Positions 1 through 9,765 of a stretch of 64,000 bases of DNA are shown here, piece after piece. The position numbers and the translations under genes are program-made. The stretch covers positions 26,590,426 to 26,654,425 of the forward strand of contig JAQFVV010000001.1 in the NCBI GenBank assembly GCA_028023455.1. Reading direction: 5' to 3'. The notes beneath the pieces were generated by a model. That model did no database searches, had not been told where the DNA came from, and saw only the letters and a program-made list of their open reading frames with translations. This stretch comes from Epiperipatus broadwayi. Lineage: Eukaryota > Onychophora > Udeonychophora > Euonychophora > Peripatidae. Every line of letters begins with the position of its first letter. The stretch's first letter is position 1.

Positions 1-1254
1 TCATTCATCAGGAATTCTGTTCTTCAGGATCTAGCCTAGTATTACAATTAGGGATTTATATGATGGTCATCATTATTCAGTGAAATAAAATGTTTTAAAT
101 TATACATGTATTGGTTCATTTCCTGATAGTTCAAGTCAGGTAGTGCCCATATAAATGAAGTAAATAACTAGAGAAAAGATAAATCATTGAATTATACTTA
201 GTGTAAACATTACATTATATGTAAGTATTGGTGTTTTGAACATATATAAGCATCAACCGTAATAAAAGCTTAAAATGAAGCTATTGACATTTTTTTCAGA
301 AAGCGACAATCATTTCAAACTATTTGGCTCCCTTGTACAAGGGATTTAAGGGCAGATATCAGGATTTAAGAAATATTAAGAATTGTCTGCATTGAGATAT
401 GATTGTACAAAGCTATTTGATAAATTCAAGCTTAAAAACTATTTTAAGAGATTATTACTTTTTTAAAAAAAGAACAAAAAAGTTTGTTGAATTTTGGAAA
501 TTAGTGCCTGAAAAATGTCTAAAAATATACTCAAAAGCTGTTTGTCATACTATCTGTGAATTGTTCTATTCTGAAACGAAATATGAATAACATGTAGCAA
601 TTATAAATTATCATGTTTCTCTCAACATTAAAAATTGCATTAATTTTTAAACTCTTGGTTACAGGTTTATTTTTTACATTATCATAGGTGCCCACATAAT
701 GTAGAAAACATTTGTGGCCCAAGAAAAGAAAGATTGAATATGGCTGGAATAGATTACTAATATTCTCAATTTGTCTTGAATATAACATAATTATTAAACT
801 ATATAGTATCATTACTGGAAATGTTTTAAAAAGTGGATTGATAAAAAACTTGATTAAATTTGTTTTGAAAAACTAGATTTGACACTTCGCTTCGCAAATA
901 TTTTTCATCAGTATAGACAAATTGACAGATTATTTGATTATTCAGGCATTTGTTTTACTGGGATGAGATCATCCACCACTGGGACTAAATCATCCATTTG
1001 GTGGACTATGATGATGGAAGTAACCTATAATGAAAGTCAACTTTTATTATGGCTATAACTAATTACCAAATAAGTTTTCTTTGTCTATTTTATCCAATGA
1101 GATTTTCCAAGCATTGCATGTTGGCATGAATATAGAAAAAGGAATTAAACAAGCTAGAAGCTTGTTTATGTTGAGGTAATAGTTGCATGTAAAGATAATC
1201 ATATTTTTAAATGTAAATTTATGATTATTAATGAAAATTCTTGGTGACTTAAAG
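1..1254. other. AT-rich non-coding DNA
   Basis: No coding signal, repeat end or RNA gene is recognised here. The short open frames near 400-810 have low-complexity composition and no family motif. Confidence 0.5.
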
Positions 1255-1853
1255 CAGTGTTTCCCAACTTTTTTCTCCCTGCAGACTGCTTAGGTTCTAA
1301 AAAAAATTTTCATGAACCTGTAACAAAATAAATATTTTTTGTCTGTTACATATATATATTATTAGCTTGAAATGCGTGCTTTTTTTATTTGTCATTGACA
1401 TATCTTAGTTAATACAAAAAACTATTAGAATATGTAGTATACAATAAACTTACAAAAAAGGTCAACTAATAATGAGCACAATAAATATTGATTACCCATA
1501 AACAATATATTCATAAAATATCCTATATAATTATTATAATGTTAATTAAGGTAGGGTTATTTTCTTTTTAATGTAACTTTTTGGTTTACTTAAAACACTA
1601 ATTCATTTAAAGAATTTACTAAATATTCCAGGTTTTTTTTTAAAACTTAATCTCTAAATGTATCATTACCTTTTATTGCATTTTGTGAAGTTATGACTGA
1701 TGATGACAAGTGTAGGATATGGTGAAATTTGCATGAGGCACATTAAAGTTTATTTTCATTGAAAATTAATTTTGAAATTGTGTAATTATCAAATTAAGGA
1801 TATTTTTCATGGATCAGTAAATTTTTCCATGCACTAATAGTTGAGAAACTTTG
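1255..1853. mobile_element. Short non-autonomous hAT element
   Basis: The left end reads CAGTGTTTCCCAACTT, a classic hAT terminal inverted repeat. The right end, read on the other strand, is CAAAGTTTCTCAACTATT, a mutated partner. The bases just outside are acttaaag on the left and ccttaaac on the right, agreeing at 6 of 8 positions, which suits an aged 8-bp hAT target duplication. About 600 bp, no transposase frame inside, so it would have been moved in trans. Ends and flanks are seen directly; the superfamily is inferred from TIR sequence and duplication length. Confidence 0.72.
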
Positions 1854-2216
1854 CCTTAAACAATTGACCCCTTTACAATAAATAATTAAACACATTCTAT
1901 TCAATTTTTTAAACAATATTATCCATCTTCCTGGATTTATCATTTAATATGTCAAGTCTAAGCAAAAATTTAAGGGAAAGAAATTCTCAATAAAATTTAA
2001 GAGAATTAAAATCTTTAAATTTTTCTCTTTATTCCATAGAATGAAGGCCAACATATCTGAAAATAATTAATTGGTAATTACTACTATATATATATCTCTG
2101 AAACCTAAGTGGCCATCTTGAATTTAAAAAAAAAAAATTACAGGACAATTTTAAATGAAATTTCTAATTCCATTTTTAGAAAGTGCAAATATGAAAGAAA
2201 TGTAAACATGTTTATT

Positions 2217-2404
2217 TTTACATTGTTTCACAAATTTTGAAAGGTTCTAACTTAAAATTACAACTGTCACATTTATCATAAAATGCTGGAAAAAATGACA
2301 TATAACGACCTTTACATTGTTTCACAAATTTTGAAAGGTTCTAACTTAAAATTACAACTATCACATTTATCATAAAATGCTGGAAAAAATGACATATAAC
2401 GGCC
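2217..2404. repeat. 94-bp tandem duplication, two units
   Basis: Units 2217-2310 and 2311-2404 differ at only a few positions, so the duplication is recent relative to the decayed transposons nearby. The unit shows no coding or RNA signal. Confidence 0.9.
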
Positions 2405-3059
2405 TTGTTGATGAAATGTGCCAGAAGGAGACAATTACTGTTTAGTTGTTTAACTTCCAAGCCCATATGTTTCACTTTTGCATGCAGATTATCTCCTAGA
2501 CCTTCCATGCAGGATATCTATTAGAAATGCTTGATTTTAATGAGGGTCAAAAAAAAACAATTTTAATATATAGGGTATATGAGCACAGACTTTCAGATGA
2601 CCCATCACTCTCCACTCTATCTAATAACACATACACTCAATCCCATATATGCTGAAAAGATGAATAATCACCAATATACATATTTCATGCTAAACCAGCA
2701 ATCATCAGTTGGTCCAGATTATTATCTCCCACACATATACTATAAGTGCTCAGATTTATATTAAGATAGACAATCTTCATACTTTAATGGACAGGCTTCA
2801 ATCTACTTCAACCGTCCATCCAATTGAAAATCTGATGAAATGCTCGAAGGCCACCCTGAGGCCGAGATTCTTGTCACACCCATGTTGACCTAAGGTCAAT
2901 CTGAACTTCACGTGTACAGGATATAATCTATTTAATGCATATGCAAGGATGGGCAGACATCTCTACAATGTAATAACTGAAACACAGGCTTATTCTATAC
3001 CTGTGTCTATATGTAATATATAGGTAGAGTTGTTCTAATTTGTGGACTATTATCATATA
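2405..3059. other. Unclassified non-coding DNA
   Basis: Slightly less AT-rich than its surroundings, especially 2800-2960, but no recognisable element. At 2832 a CTGATGA box is followed after six bases by CGAAG. This loosely resembles a hammerhead core but has no stem II, so it is not annotated as one. Confidence 0.4.
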
Positions 3060-4165
3060 ACCTTTTCCATACAATAGGCAATATCTTATTGCATGGTACA
3101 CTTAAATACTTTCCACATCAAAGCTTACCAATATGTTCTTTCAATTTTTATGCTTAATTCTACAAAGTGCTTAGAATCCCTGCTGAAAGATAATGTCCTG
3201 TATGCCATTGGATTAAAAACGAGAAGAAATCTTGACAAATTTTGATATGGTGAAGTTCTAGAGTGAACAATATGGTTTAATGGAACATTGTCTTTATGGA
3301 CTTTAGGTAGTCCATATCTTGCTGAAATACAAAGTTAAGTTCCTTTTTTCTGAATCAATAAAATGTGATGCTTGTAATTTTATCTCTGTAGTGGGAATTG
3401 GATTTTTTTGCTCCTTTCTATTGGCTTGTGGGAAGTCCTTGTATTTTATTATAATCAGTTTTATCCTTCGTAAGTAGGAATAATAAATATATCCTGGTTT
3501 GAGAGATTAAATAGCTTTCCTCTCATCACATGAAATGTTTGGTTTCTGCTTCTACACTTGATGTCTTTTTAACTCTCCGGCATAACACTAATGCTTCTTC
3601 CAGAAGCAATTTTTGGGTAAATTCCTTAGTGGTTGCCATTATATCCAATAATGGCACAATAGATGGTGTAATCATGAAATTCAAATATTTTCCAAAAATA
3701 GAATTCAGCATTAGTAAGGTGTTTAAAACTAAGATTTTTCACTGATAAATTTGAGATTGCTAGTTGCAGTATGACTTTTTACTTGCCCATATAGATTTAC
3801 AAGTTTCTTCTGACATTCTTTTATCCTTCCATGTAATTTACAATATTTTTTCATTGCTTGACAAATTCTTGAGAAACCTTCACCTGTAAGTTTATATTTT
3901 AAAAAAACATTCCACATTTCTAATGGTATGCAAGGTTTAATATTTGGAAAACCATTGAATATTTATTCTTTCAATAAGGTTTCATTCACTTTCTGAATAA
4001 TTTTCTCAGTTCTCATGGAGGAAATGGGCTTTATTTGCAAGCCCTTAGAAATAATCCCTTCTGATTTACATAAGAAAGTTAAATGACTTTCTACTTCAAC
4101 CTGTTTCAGACAATTTTTCATAATGTCTAAACTTCAACATAGCATCAAGTCTATACTGAGTTTTT
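3060..4165 (-). pseudogene. Penelope-like element fragment A (N-terminal part and start of RT)
   Basis: Read on the minus strand, 4165 to about 3420 matches the N-terminal part of the better preserved copy at 6.5-8.7 kb (for example an 'LDIMATTKEFTQKL' block at about 3600-3650). About 3320-3060 contains the Penelope reverse-transcriptase signature 'YGLPKVHKDNVPL' followed by a decayed 'FDVESLF' block, the family's first catalytic-aspartate motif. The frame is broken repeatedly and the element stops before the rest of the RT palm and the endonuclease. In intact elements this protein copies the element at an exposed DNA end. Here it can only be a relic. Confidence 0.75.
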
Positions 4166-4169
4166 AATA

Positions 4170-4615
4170 TTTGCCTGAAGGCATGTGGTGGTATATTAGA
4201 TGAGATAATATGCTGGACTATCTTCATCATCTATCAGCAAATGTTGAATATATAGAAAATTTTAAACTTTTCAAACTCGCTAGTAATAACACAATACGAC
4301 TCAGGTTAGTAAGTACATATTTTGAGTAGTATTTTCCACACTTCTTTGGGTGTAGCTAACCTGACCAGTGGCAGTATTCACATAGGAGTTGAACTTACAC
4401 TTTTAGATTATCGAATATTGAATTTAAGGTAAATATTCTAACCAATTAAGCTATTTTGTCAAAGGAAACAGTAGAAATTTCATATATTTATATATGAGGA
4501 TTCAAATCCTCCTGGATCCTTTTTTCCCAAGAGCAAGGTTAATTAGAGGCTTTCTAAAAAAAATTTCTAAGAGCAAGGTTAACTAAAGGTCTCCATACAT
4601 TGTGTATTGCCACAC
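4170..4615 (-). mobile_element. tRNA-Leu-like SINE, copy 1, with hammerhead-like body
   Basis: On the minus strand this matches three other copies (6186-6545, 8945-9345, 9346-9765). Order: a lead segment containing 'ctctaattaaccttgctctt', a tRNA-like head (about 4462-4380, with A-box-like TAGCTTAATTGG and a degenerate B box), the conserved CCACTGGTCAGG segment, a hammerhead-like fold, then a tail ending near 'ctgaaggcatgtgg'. The CTTAAA anticodon-loop region and extra variable arm in other copies point to tRNA-Leu(UAA). It sits directly between Penelope fragments A and B. Confidence 0.65.
4302..4363 (-). ncRNA. Hammerhead-ribozyme-like fold, decayed core
   Basis: Outer stem I is a perfect 8-bp pairing of CAGGTTAG (4363-4356) with CTAACCTG (4309-4302). 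Between them lie CCAAAGA in the place of CTGATGA, a stem II (AAGTGTGG...ACTACT), CAAAAT in place of CGAAAC, and ATGTA where palindromic stem III and the cleavage site would be. The stem is intact but core bases are mutated, so this copy is probably inactive. Confidence 0.45.
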
Positions 4616-4639
4616 GGTTGACTTTTAGGGTTATTTGTA

Positions 4640-6185
4640 TTATCATATGAGCAACTTCCTTGATTTTTTCTTTGCCCAATCCAATATTTATATTATTATA
4701 ATAGTTATAAGGATAAAACTGATTATGGTAACAAAATACAAGGATTTCTCACAACAGGCCAATATAAATAAGTAACAAAAAATCCAATTACAAGTATTAC
4801 CAGAAGCATTGCAGGTATTTCAGTAAATCCGAAAAAAGGAAATTAACTTTGTATTCAGTAATTATTCCTCACTTGTATGGTCTATCTAAAATTCACAAAG
4901 ACATGTTCCATTAAGGACAATTATTTTAAAAATTCACCTTGTCAAAAATTATTTCATCTTGTAACTCTTAGTCCGTTGACATGCAGGACACAATCTTTCA
5001 CCAGGGATTCTAAGCATTTTGTAGAATTAGGGATATCAAAATGGAAAGAACTGGCATATTAGTAAGCTTTGATGTGTAAAGTCTATTTACAAAATTACCA
5101 TGTGCTGAAGCATATTTAACATAAGGAAAAGGTTATATAATAGCCTACAAACTAAAACAACTCTATCGATAGTATAATGGAATTATTAATGTTCTGCATA
5201 ACAATAACGTACATATATCTCAATTCTTTCAAAAAAATCAAGGGAAAACCATGGAATCACCCTTGCTGAGCAACATTTACATGAAAAACTTGAAACCACA
5301 GCCTTAAATATTACTCCATGCCTGCCCCATGTATGGCTTTGCTATGTTGATATATTTGTGATATGGCCGCATGGTAAGGCACAATTACAGTCATTACAGA
5401 GGCATATCAACAAGTTATTGTTGATTAAATTCACAATGGAATCCGAACAAGAACAAAAATTGGCATTCTTAGATGTTCTTGTAACAAGGCTCCCTCATGG
5501 CAAAGTGAAAACAAGTGTATAGGAAACCAACACACACTGACAAGTACTTAGCATATACATCCAGTCATACCAGAACCACTAAACATGGTATTATACTATC
5601 ACTATGAAATAGAGCAAAAGTTGTTCTGAAACCAGTGATTTGGAAAATGAGAAGATTCACATAGAACAAACTCTCATGATGAATACTTATCCATCGGCAG
5701 TCAAGGAAATCTTTAATAAACAATGAGTAGATTCCAAAAGAAAAAAAGAATTATTGCTACTATAGTGTTTCCATGCATACCAGGAATGGCAGACAAATTT
5801 AAAAAAATCTGCAGCCAATATAACATTAGAACAGCTTTGCAAAGCCATACTATACTTTGATGAATTCTTACTTCTAACAAGCCTAAACTGGAAATGCTGA
5901 AGAACAAACTGCATTTATAAAATACAAGTGAATGTGGAATGAAATATATTTGTGAGACCCATCACCATGTCAAATGATTAAAAGAACAGACTAATGGTTA
6001 AAAGAGAAAAATCAGATGTGTCTATAGTAGCATACTATGTATGTTCTAATGACAATATGTTTAATTGGGAAAATACAAAAATATTGGATAGGGAGTAAAA
6101 GATGCAAAGAAGAAAATTCAAGAAAGCTGCTCATATGACAATGGCAAATAATCCTAAGTCAATCCAGTGTGGCACAATGTATGGA
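4640..6185 (+). pseudogene. Penelope-like element fragment B (RT and endonuclease relic)
   Basis: Plus-strand frames give 'PHLYGLSKIHKD' near 4870-4910, the Penelope RT signature, and 'LAFLDVLVTRLPHGKVKTS' near 5460-5515, the block following the YxDD region. A decayed 'YICETHHHVK' near 5950 corresponds to the start of the GIY-YIG nuclease. Stops and frameshifts occur throughout, for example an in-frame TAG directly after the LPHG block. Orientation is opposite to fragments A and C. It is homologous to C, so this is a separate insertion or part of an inverted array. Confidence 0.75.
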
Positions 6186-6545
6186 AAGTTGGACTATTTC
6201 CATCATCTAATATGAATATTGAATGTTCTTAGAAAAATTTAATTTTATTTAAATATTCCAAATACATTCAATTGTTAGTAATAGCACACAGGTTAGTATA
6301 TGGATGTTTCGAGAGGTATTATTCTGCTCTCTTCTTTAGGTTTTTCTAGCCTGACCAGTGACAGTACTGGCATTGGAATCAAACCTAGAACCTTAGATTC
6401 TGAGTATTGAATTTTAAGGTAAAGCATAACCCTGCAAAACATGACAGTCAGAAATTTTGTATACTTTATCTATGAGGTTCTTCCTGATTTCTCCACTTTT
6501 TGCTAAGAGCAAAGTTGATTAGTGGTTTCCATACATTATGTATAG
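6186..6545 (-). mobile_element. tRNA-Leu-like SINE, copy 2, with hammerhead-like body
   Basis: Minus-strand copy of the same unit as at 4170-4615. The tRNA-like head is at about 6446-6371, with a good B box (GGTTTGATTCC on the minus strand). The hammerhead-like segment follows at 6353-6289, then a tail with 'caattgttagtaatagcaca'. It lies between Penelope fragments B and C. Whether it is an independent SINE or the terminal non-coding module of the Penelope element cannot be settled from one locus. Confidence 0.68.
6289..6353 (-). ncRNA. Hammerhead-ribozyme-like fold
   Basis: Stem I pairs CAGGCTAG (6353-6346) with CTAACCTG (6296-6289), 7 of 8 positions. CTAAAGA (6339-6333) stands for CTGATGA, differing at two core positions. 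Stem II can form between AGAG and CTCT, and an intact CGAAAC follows (6311-6306). GAAAC is followed by ATCCATA where the consensus of the copies gives ATGTATA, that is an ACATGT palindrome and a UH cleavage site. Good architecture, core damaged. Confidence 0.48.
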
Positions 6546-8745
6546 TCACACTAGATTGACTTATGGGATTGTATGTTATTATTATGTGAGCAATTTCTTT
6601 AAATTTTCTTTACTGTATCTTTTCTTCACTCTGCAGTATATTTGTATTTTCCCAATTGAACATGTTAATTGGTACATGCGTGATCTGCTATATTCTCTTA
6701 TAGTCATCAATTTGTGTTCTTGCAAGCACTTTTCAATGGAATGACTAGTCTTATCAATATACATTCTTCTACATTCACATGGTATTTCATAGATCCAGTT
6801 TTCCTTTTCAGCATTTCAAGTTGAGGCTTTGTAAATGTTAGAATTCTTGTGTGGCATGGCCTTGGGAAGCTGTTCTGATGTTACACTGATTGCAGATTTT
6901 TCTTAATGTCTATTTTTGGTATGTATGGGTACACTACAGTACCAAAAATTGTTTTTCCTTTTCATAGATCTTTTTAAGGTTTTCTTACTAACAGCTGATG
7001 GATAAACATTTTTTATAAGTTTGTTCTATACAGATCTTTTTTTTTTTAAATCACTGGTTTCTGAACAAACTTCTTTTGCTCTGTTCCAAGTGACAGTATA
7101 ATTCCTTGTTTGTGTTTTTGGTGATTAGGTGTATAGGCTAAGTATTTTCCTGTATGTGTGGGTTTTTGGTAAACTGTAGTTTTAATTTGGCCATGAGGTA
7201 GTCTTGTCACAAGAACATCTAAGAATGCCAATTTTTAATTAGTCTGATTCTATTACTAATTTAATTGAAGAGGATGTTGTTGATGTGTTTCCAGAAAGTT
7301 TATAGTAATACTTTACCATATAGCCATACAATAAATGTATCATCCACATAGCAAAGCCAAACTTTAAGTGGATATGGAGTTTTTGTGGCTGTGGTTTCAA
7401 GTTCTTCCATGTAAATATTGCTAATCAGGGGTGACAATGGTGAGCCAATAGCCATTCTTTAATTTTGTTAGAAGAAATTATATTGAGAGTAGGTTGTTTT
7501 TTATGCAGAAATGTTAATAGTTACATTATACAATCAATAGGAAGAATTGCTCTGGTGTGTAAGCTATTATCACCATTTAATCTTTTCATTAAAATAAGTA
7601 ATACTTCTTCAAATAGTACATTTGTGAATAAACTTTCCACATCAAAGTTTACTAGTAAGTCAGTTCTTTCAATTGTCAGATTCTTGATTAATTCTACAAA
7701 CTGTCTAGAATCCCTGTCAAAGAACTGGGTCTTGTATGCCAAAGGACTTAGGAACTTTGAGAAGAAATCTTCACAAATTTTGGCAAGGTGAATTTCTATA
7801 ATAATAGGTTTTAATGGAACATGATTCTTATGGATTTTAGGTAGACCATGAAGATGAGGAATTTTGCTGAAATATTTTACTTTTTTCTGAATCACCAAAT
7901 TACCTGCAATGCTTGTAACTTTGATCCTGTACTCGTATCAGATTTTTTGCCACATTTCTGTAGTGGCCTGTTGTGAGTTCTTATATTTTGTTGTCATAAT
8001 CAGTTGTATCCATTACAACTGTTGCATTGCCTTTGTCAGTAGGGGAGAGTAATTATAGATTTATCTATTTTGGGAGATTTAAATGCTTTCCTCTCACCAT
8101 AGGATGTTTGACTTCAATTTTTGTTGCTTGTCAAGTGTTCTTATTCTCCAGCATAATTCTGCTGCTTCTTCTAAAGGCAATTTTTGAGTGACTTCCTTGA
8201 TGGATGCCATTATATCTAATGAAATATTAGACAGTGTTAAGGCTAAGTTTATGTCTGTTAGATGTTTACAACTGAGATTTTAACAGATGAAGCTGGTACA
8301 CTGTTTGGTACATTATGATTTTTGATATGCCTATGAAGGTTAGTGAGTTTCTTCTTTTATTTTTCTATGTAATGTAGAACATGATTTTCTTACTGCTCGA
8401 GAAACACTTGTGAAGTCTTCATAAGTAAGTTTATTTTTTTAGAAAACATTCTACATTATTAATGTAATGCAAGGGTTGCTACTTAAAAAACCCTTGAGCA
8501 TTTATTCTTTCTCTTAACAGGCAAAAAACATGTGAGCATTTATTCTTTTTCTTAACACAGCTTCACTTGCTCTCTGAGTAATTTTCTCAGCTCTCTGGGA
8601 ATGAATTGGAGGTTTTACTTGCAAACCTTTAGGAAGTATGCCTTCACTTTTACATAAGAAAGTTAAATGATTTTCTATTTTGGCCAGCTTTAAACATAAT
8701 TTTTCATGTCTAAAGTTTGGTATAGTATCAAGTTAGTGTTTTCCT
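6546..8745 (-). pseudogene. Penelope-like element C, RT plus GIY-YIG endonuclease, frameshifted
   Basis: The best preserved member of the first Penelope family. On the minus strand the N-terminal region covers about 8740-7900. An open segment at 7898-7521 contains 'HLHGLPKIHKNHVPLKP' and 'LLVNFDVESLFTNV', the fingers motif and the first catalytic-aspartate motif. At 7231-7046 comes 'AFLDVLVTRLPHGQIKTTVY' with a KPTHT motif. At about 6790-6582 'YEIPCECRRMYIDKTSHSIE' matches the start of the GIY-YIG nuclease, though the usual YIGET is YIDKT. Segments are in different frames with stops between, so it is dead. Parts are fairly clean, so it is younger than fragments A, B and D. Confidence 0.82.
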
Positions 8746-8749
8746 GAAA

Positions 8750-8944
8750 GTTTGTAATGAAGCACTTGCAAAAACACAAACTGATGATTAGAAAAGAGAA
8801 AACAGATGTGTATATCAATGAACATACGTTCAATTTGGAAAATACAAAAATATTGGATAGAGAAGAAAAGGTACAAAGAAGAAAATTTAAAGCAGCTCAC
8901 ATGACAATGGCATGCAATCCCATAAATTAACCTAGTGTGATTGT
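8750..8944 (+). pseudogene. Penelope-like element fragment D (endonuclease 3' end)
   Basis: A plus-strand remnant homologous to the 3' end of element C, beginning in the nuclease segment ('gcaaaaacacaaactgatga') and running to the 3' terminus before the next SINE copy. It abuts element C head to head at about 8745, so the junction is an inverted one. Confidence 0.65.
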
Positions 8945-9345
8945 ACATAATGTATGGAAACCACTAATCAACTTTGCTCTTAAGAAAAAGTGGAGAAATC
9001 ATGAGGAACTTCATGGATAAGTATATACATTTTTCTACTGACTGATGCCTTTGGCAGGATGGTTCAGTTAGTGTTACCTTAAAATGCAATACTTGAGTAT
9101 CTGAGGGTCCAGATTAGATTCCCATGCTAATACTGTCACTGGTCTGACCAGCAACACCTGAAAAAGAAGGAATACCTCTCAAAATATTGTGCATAAACTA
9201 ATCTATATGCTATTACTAACAGTTGAATGTATTTGGAATATTTAACTTTTTCTAAAACTTCACTACTCATATTAGATGATGGAAATAATTTGACATATAA
9301 ATACAACTAAAACATCGTCACCACAAACCTTTAGGAAAACACAAT
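8945..9345 (+). mobile_element. tRNA-Leu-like SINE, copy 3
   Basis: Plus-strand copy with the clearest tRNA head (9053-9127): GGCAGGATGGTTCAGTTAG resembles the tRNA-Leu acceptor and D arm, CCTTAAAATG the anticodon loop, then a long variable arm and a decayed B box (AGATTAGATTCCC). These are class II tRNA features, and TAA in the loop suggests Leu(UAA). The CACTGGTCTGACCAGCAACA segment and hammerhead region follow. Confidence 0.7.
9144..9205 (+). ncRNA. Hammerhead-like fold, strongly decayed copy
   Basis: Same position in the repeat as the folds at 6289 and 9556. The CTGATGA box is reduced to CTGAAAA, CGAAAC to CAAAAT, and stem I (CTGACCAG with CTAATCTA) is mostly lost. Annotated only because the aligned copies show what it derives from. 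Confidence 0.3.
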
Positions 9346-9765
9346 GTATGGAAACCTCTAATTAACCTTGCTCTTAGAAAAAATTTAAAAAAAAAAACCT
9401 AAGTAAAAAAGGACTCAAGAGGATTTGAACCAACCCTTAAAATTTCTAATTATTGCCTTGGACAAGGTAGCCAAGTTGATTACAGCATTCGCCTTAAAAT
9501 CGATATTAGAGAATCCAAAGATGTGTATTTGACTCATCAGAATACTGTCACTGGTCAGATCAGCAACATCTGATAAAAAGTGGAGAATACTACTACTCGA
9601 AACATTGTGTAATTACTAACCTGTATTGTCTATTTGTGTGTTAATACTAACAAGTTGTCTGTATTTGAAGTTTACAATTTTCTATACATTCAACATTTAT
9701 TGATAGATGATGGAAATAGTCCAATATATTATCATCACATACCTTCAGGCAAAGATCTAGTCTAG
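9346..9765 (+). mobile_element. tRNA-Leu-like SINE, copy 4, with hammerhead-like body
   Basis: Full-length plus-strand copy in direct tandem with copy 3. The tRNA-like head is at 9461-9541 (GGTAGCCAAGTTGATTACAG for the A-box region, GCCTTAAAATCG for the anticodon loop). It is followed by CACTGGTCAGATCAGCAACA, the hammerhead-like segment, and a tail ending 'catcacataccttcaggcaa', which is the reverse complement of the edge of copy 1 at about 4173. A minus-strand GGTTCAAATCC at 9420-9430 also resembles a B box. Confidence 0.7.
9556..9623 (+). ncRNA. Hammerhead-ribozyme-like fold, best copy in this family
   Basis: CTGATAA (9570-9576) is one base from the invariant CTGATGA. Stem II can pair AGTGG with CTACT (5 bp, one G-U), and an intact CGAAAC (9598-9603) follows. 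Outer stem I pairs CAGATCAG (9556-9563) with CTAACCTG (9616-9623) at 6 of 8 positions. After GAAAC comes ATTGTGT, where the family consensus is ATGTA, so palindromic stem III is damaged. Box spacing suits a type I minimal hammerhead. Activity of this copy is doubtful. Confidence 0.52.

Noticed and set aside
399-812. Overlapping short open frames on both strands
   Set aside because: Low-complexity AT-rich peptides, no motif, no splice context.
2832-2855. CTGATGA followed by CGAAG as a fourth hammerhead
   Set aside because: Only six bases lie between the boxes, so no stem II can form, and no flanking stem I was seen.
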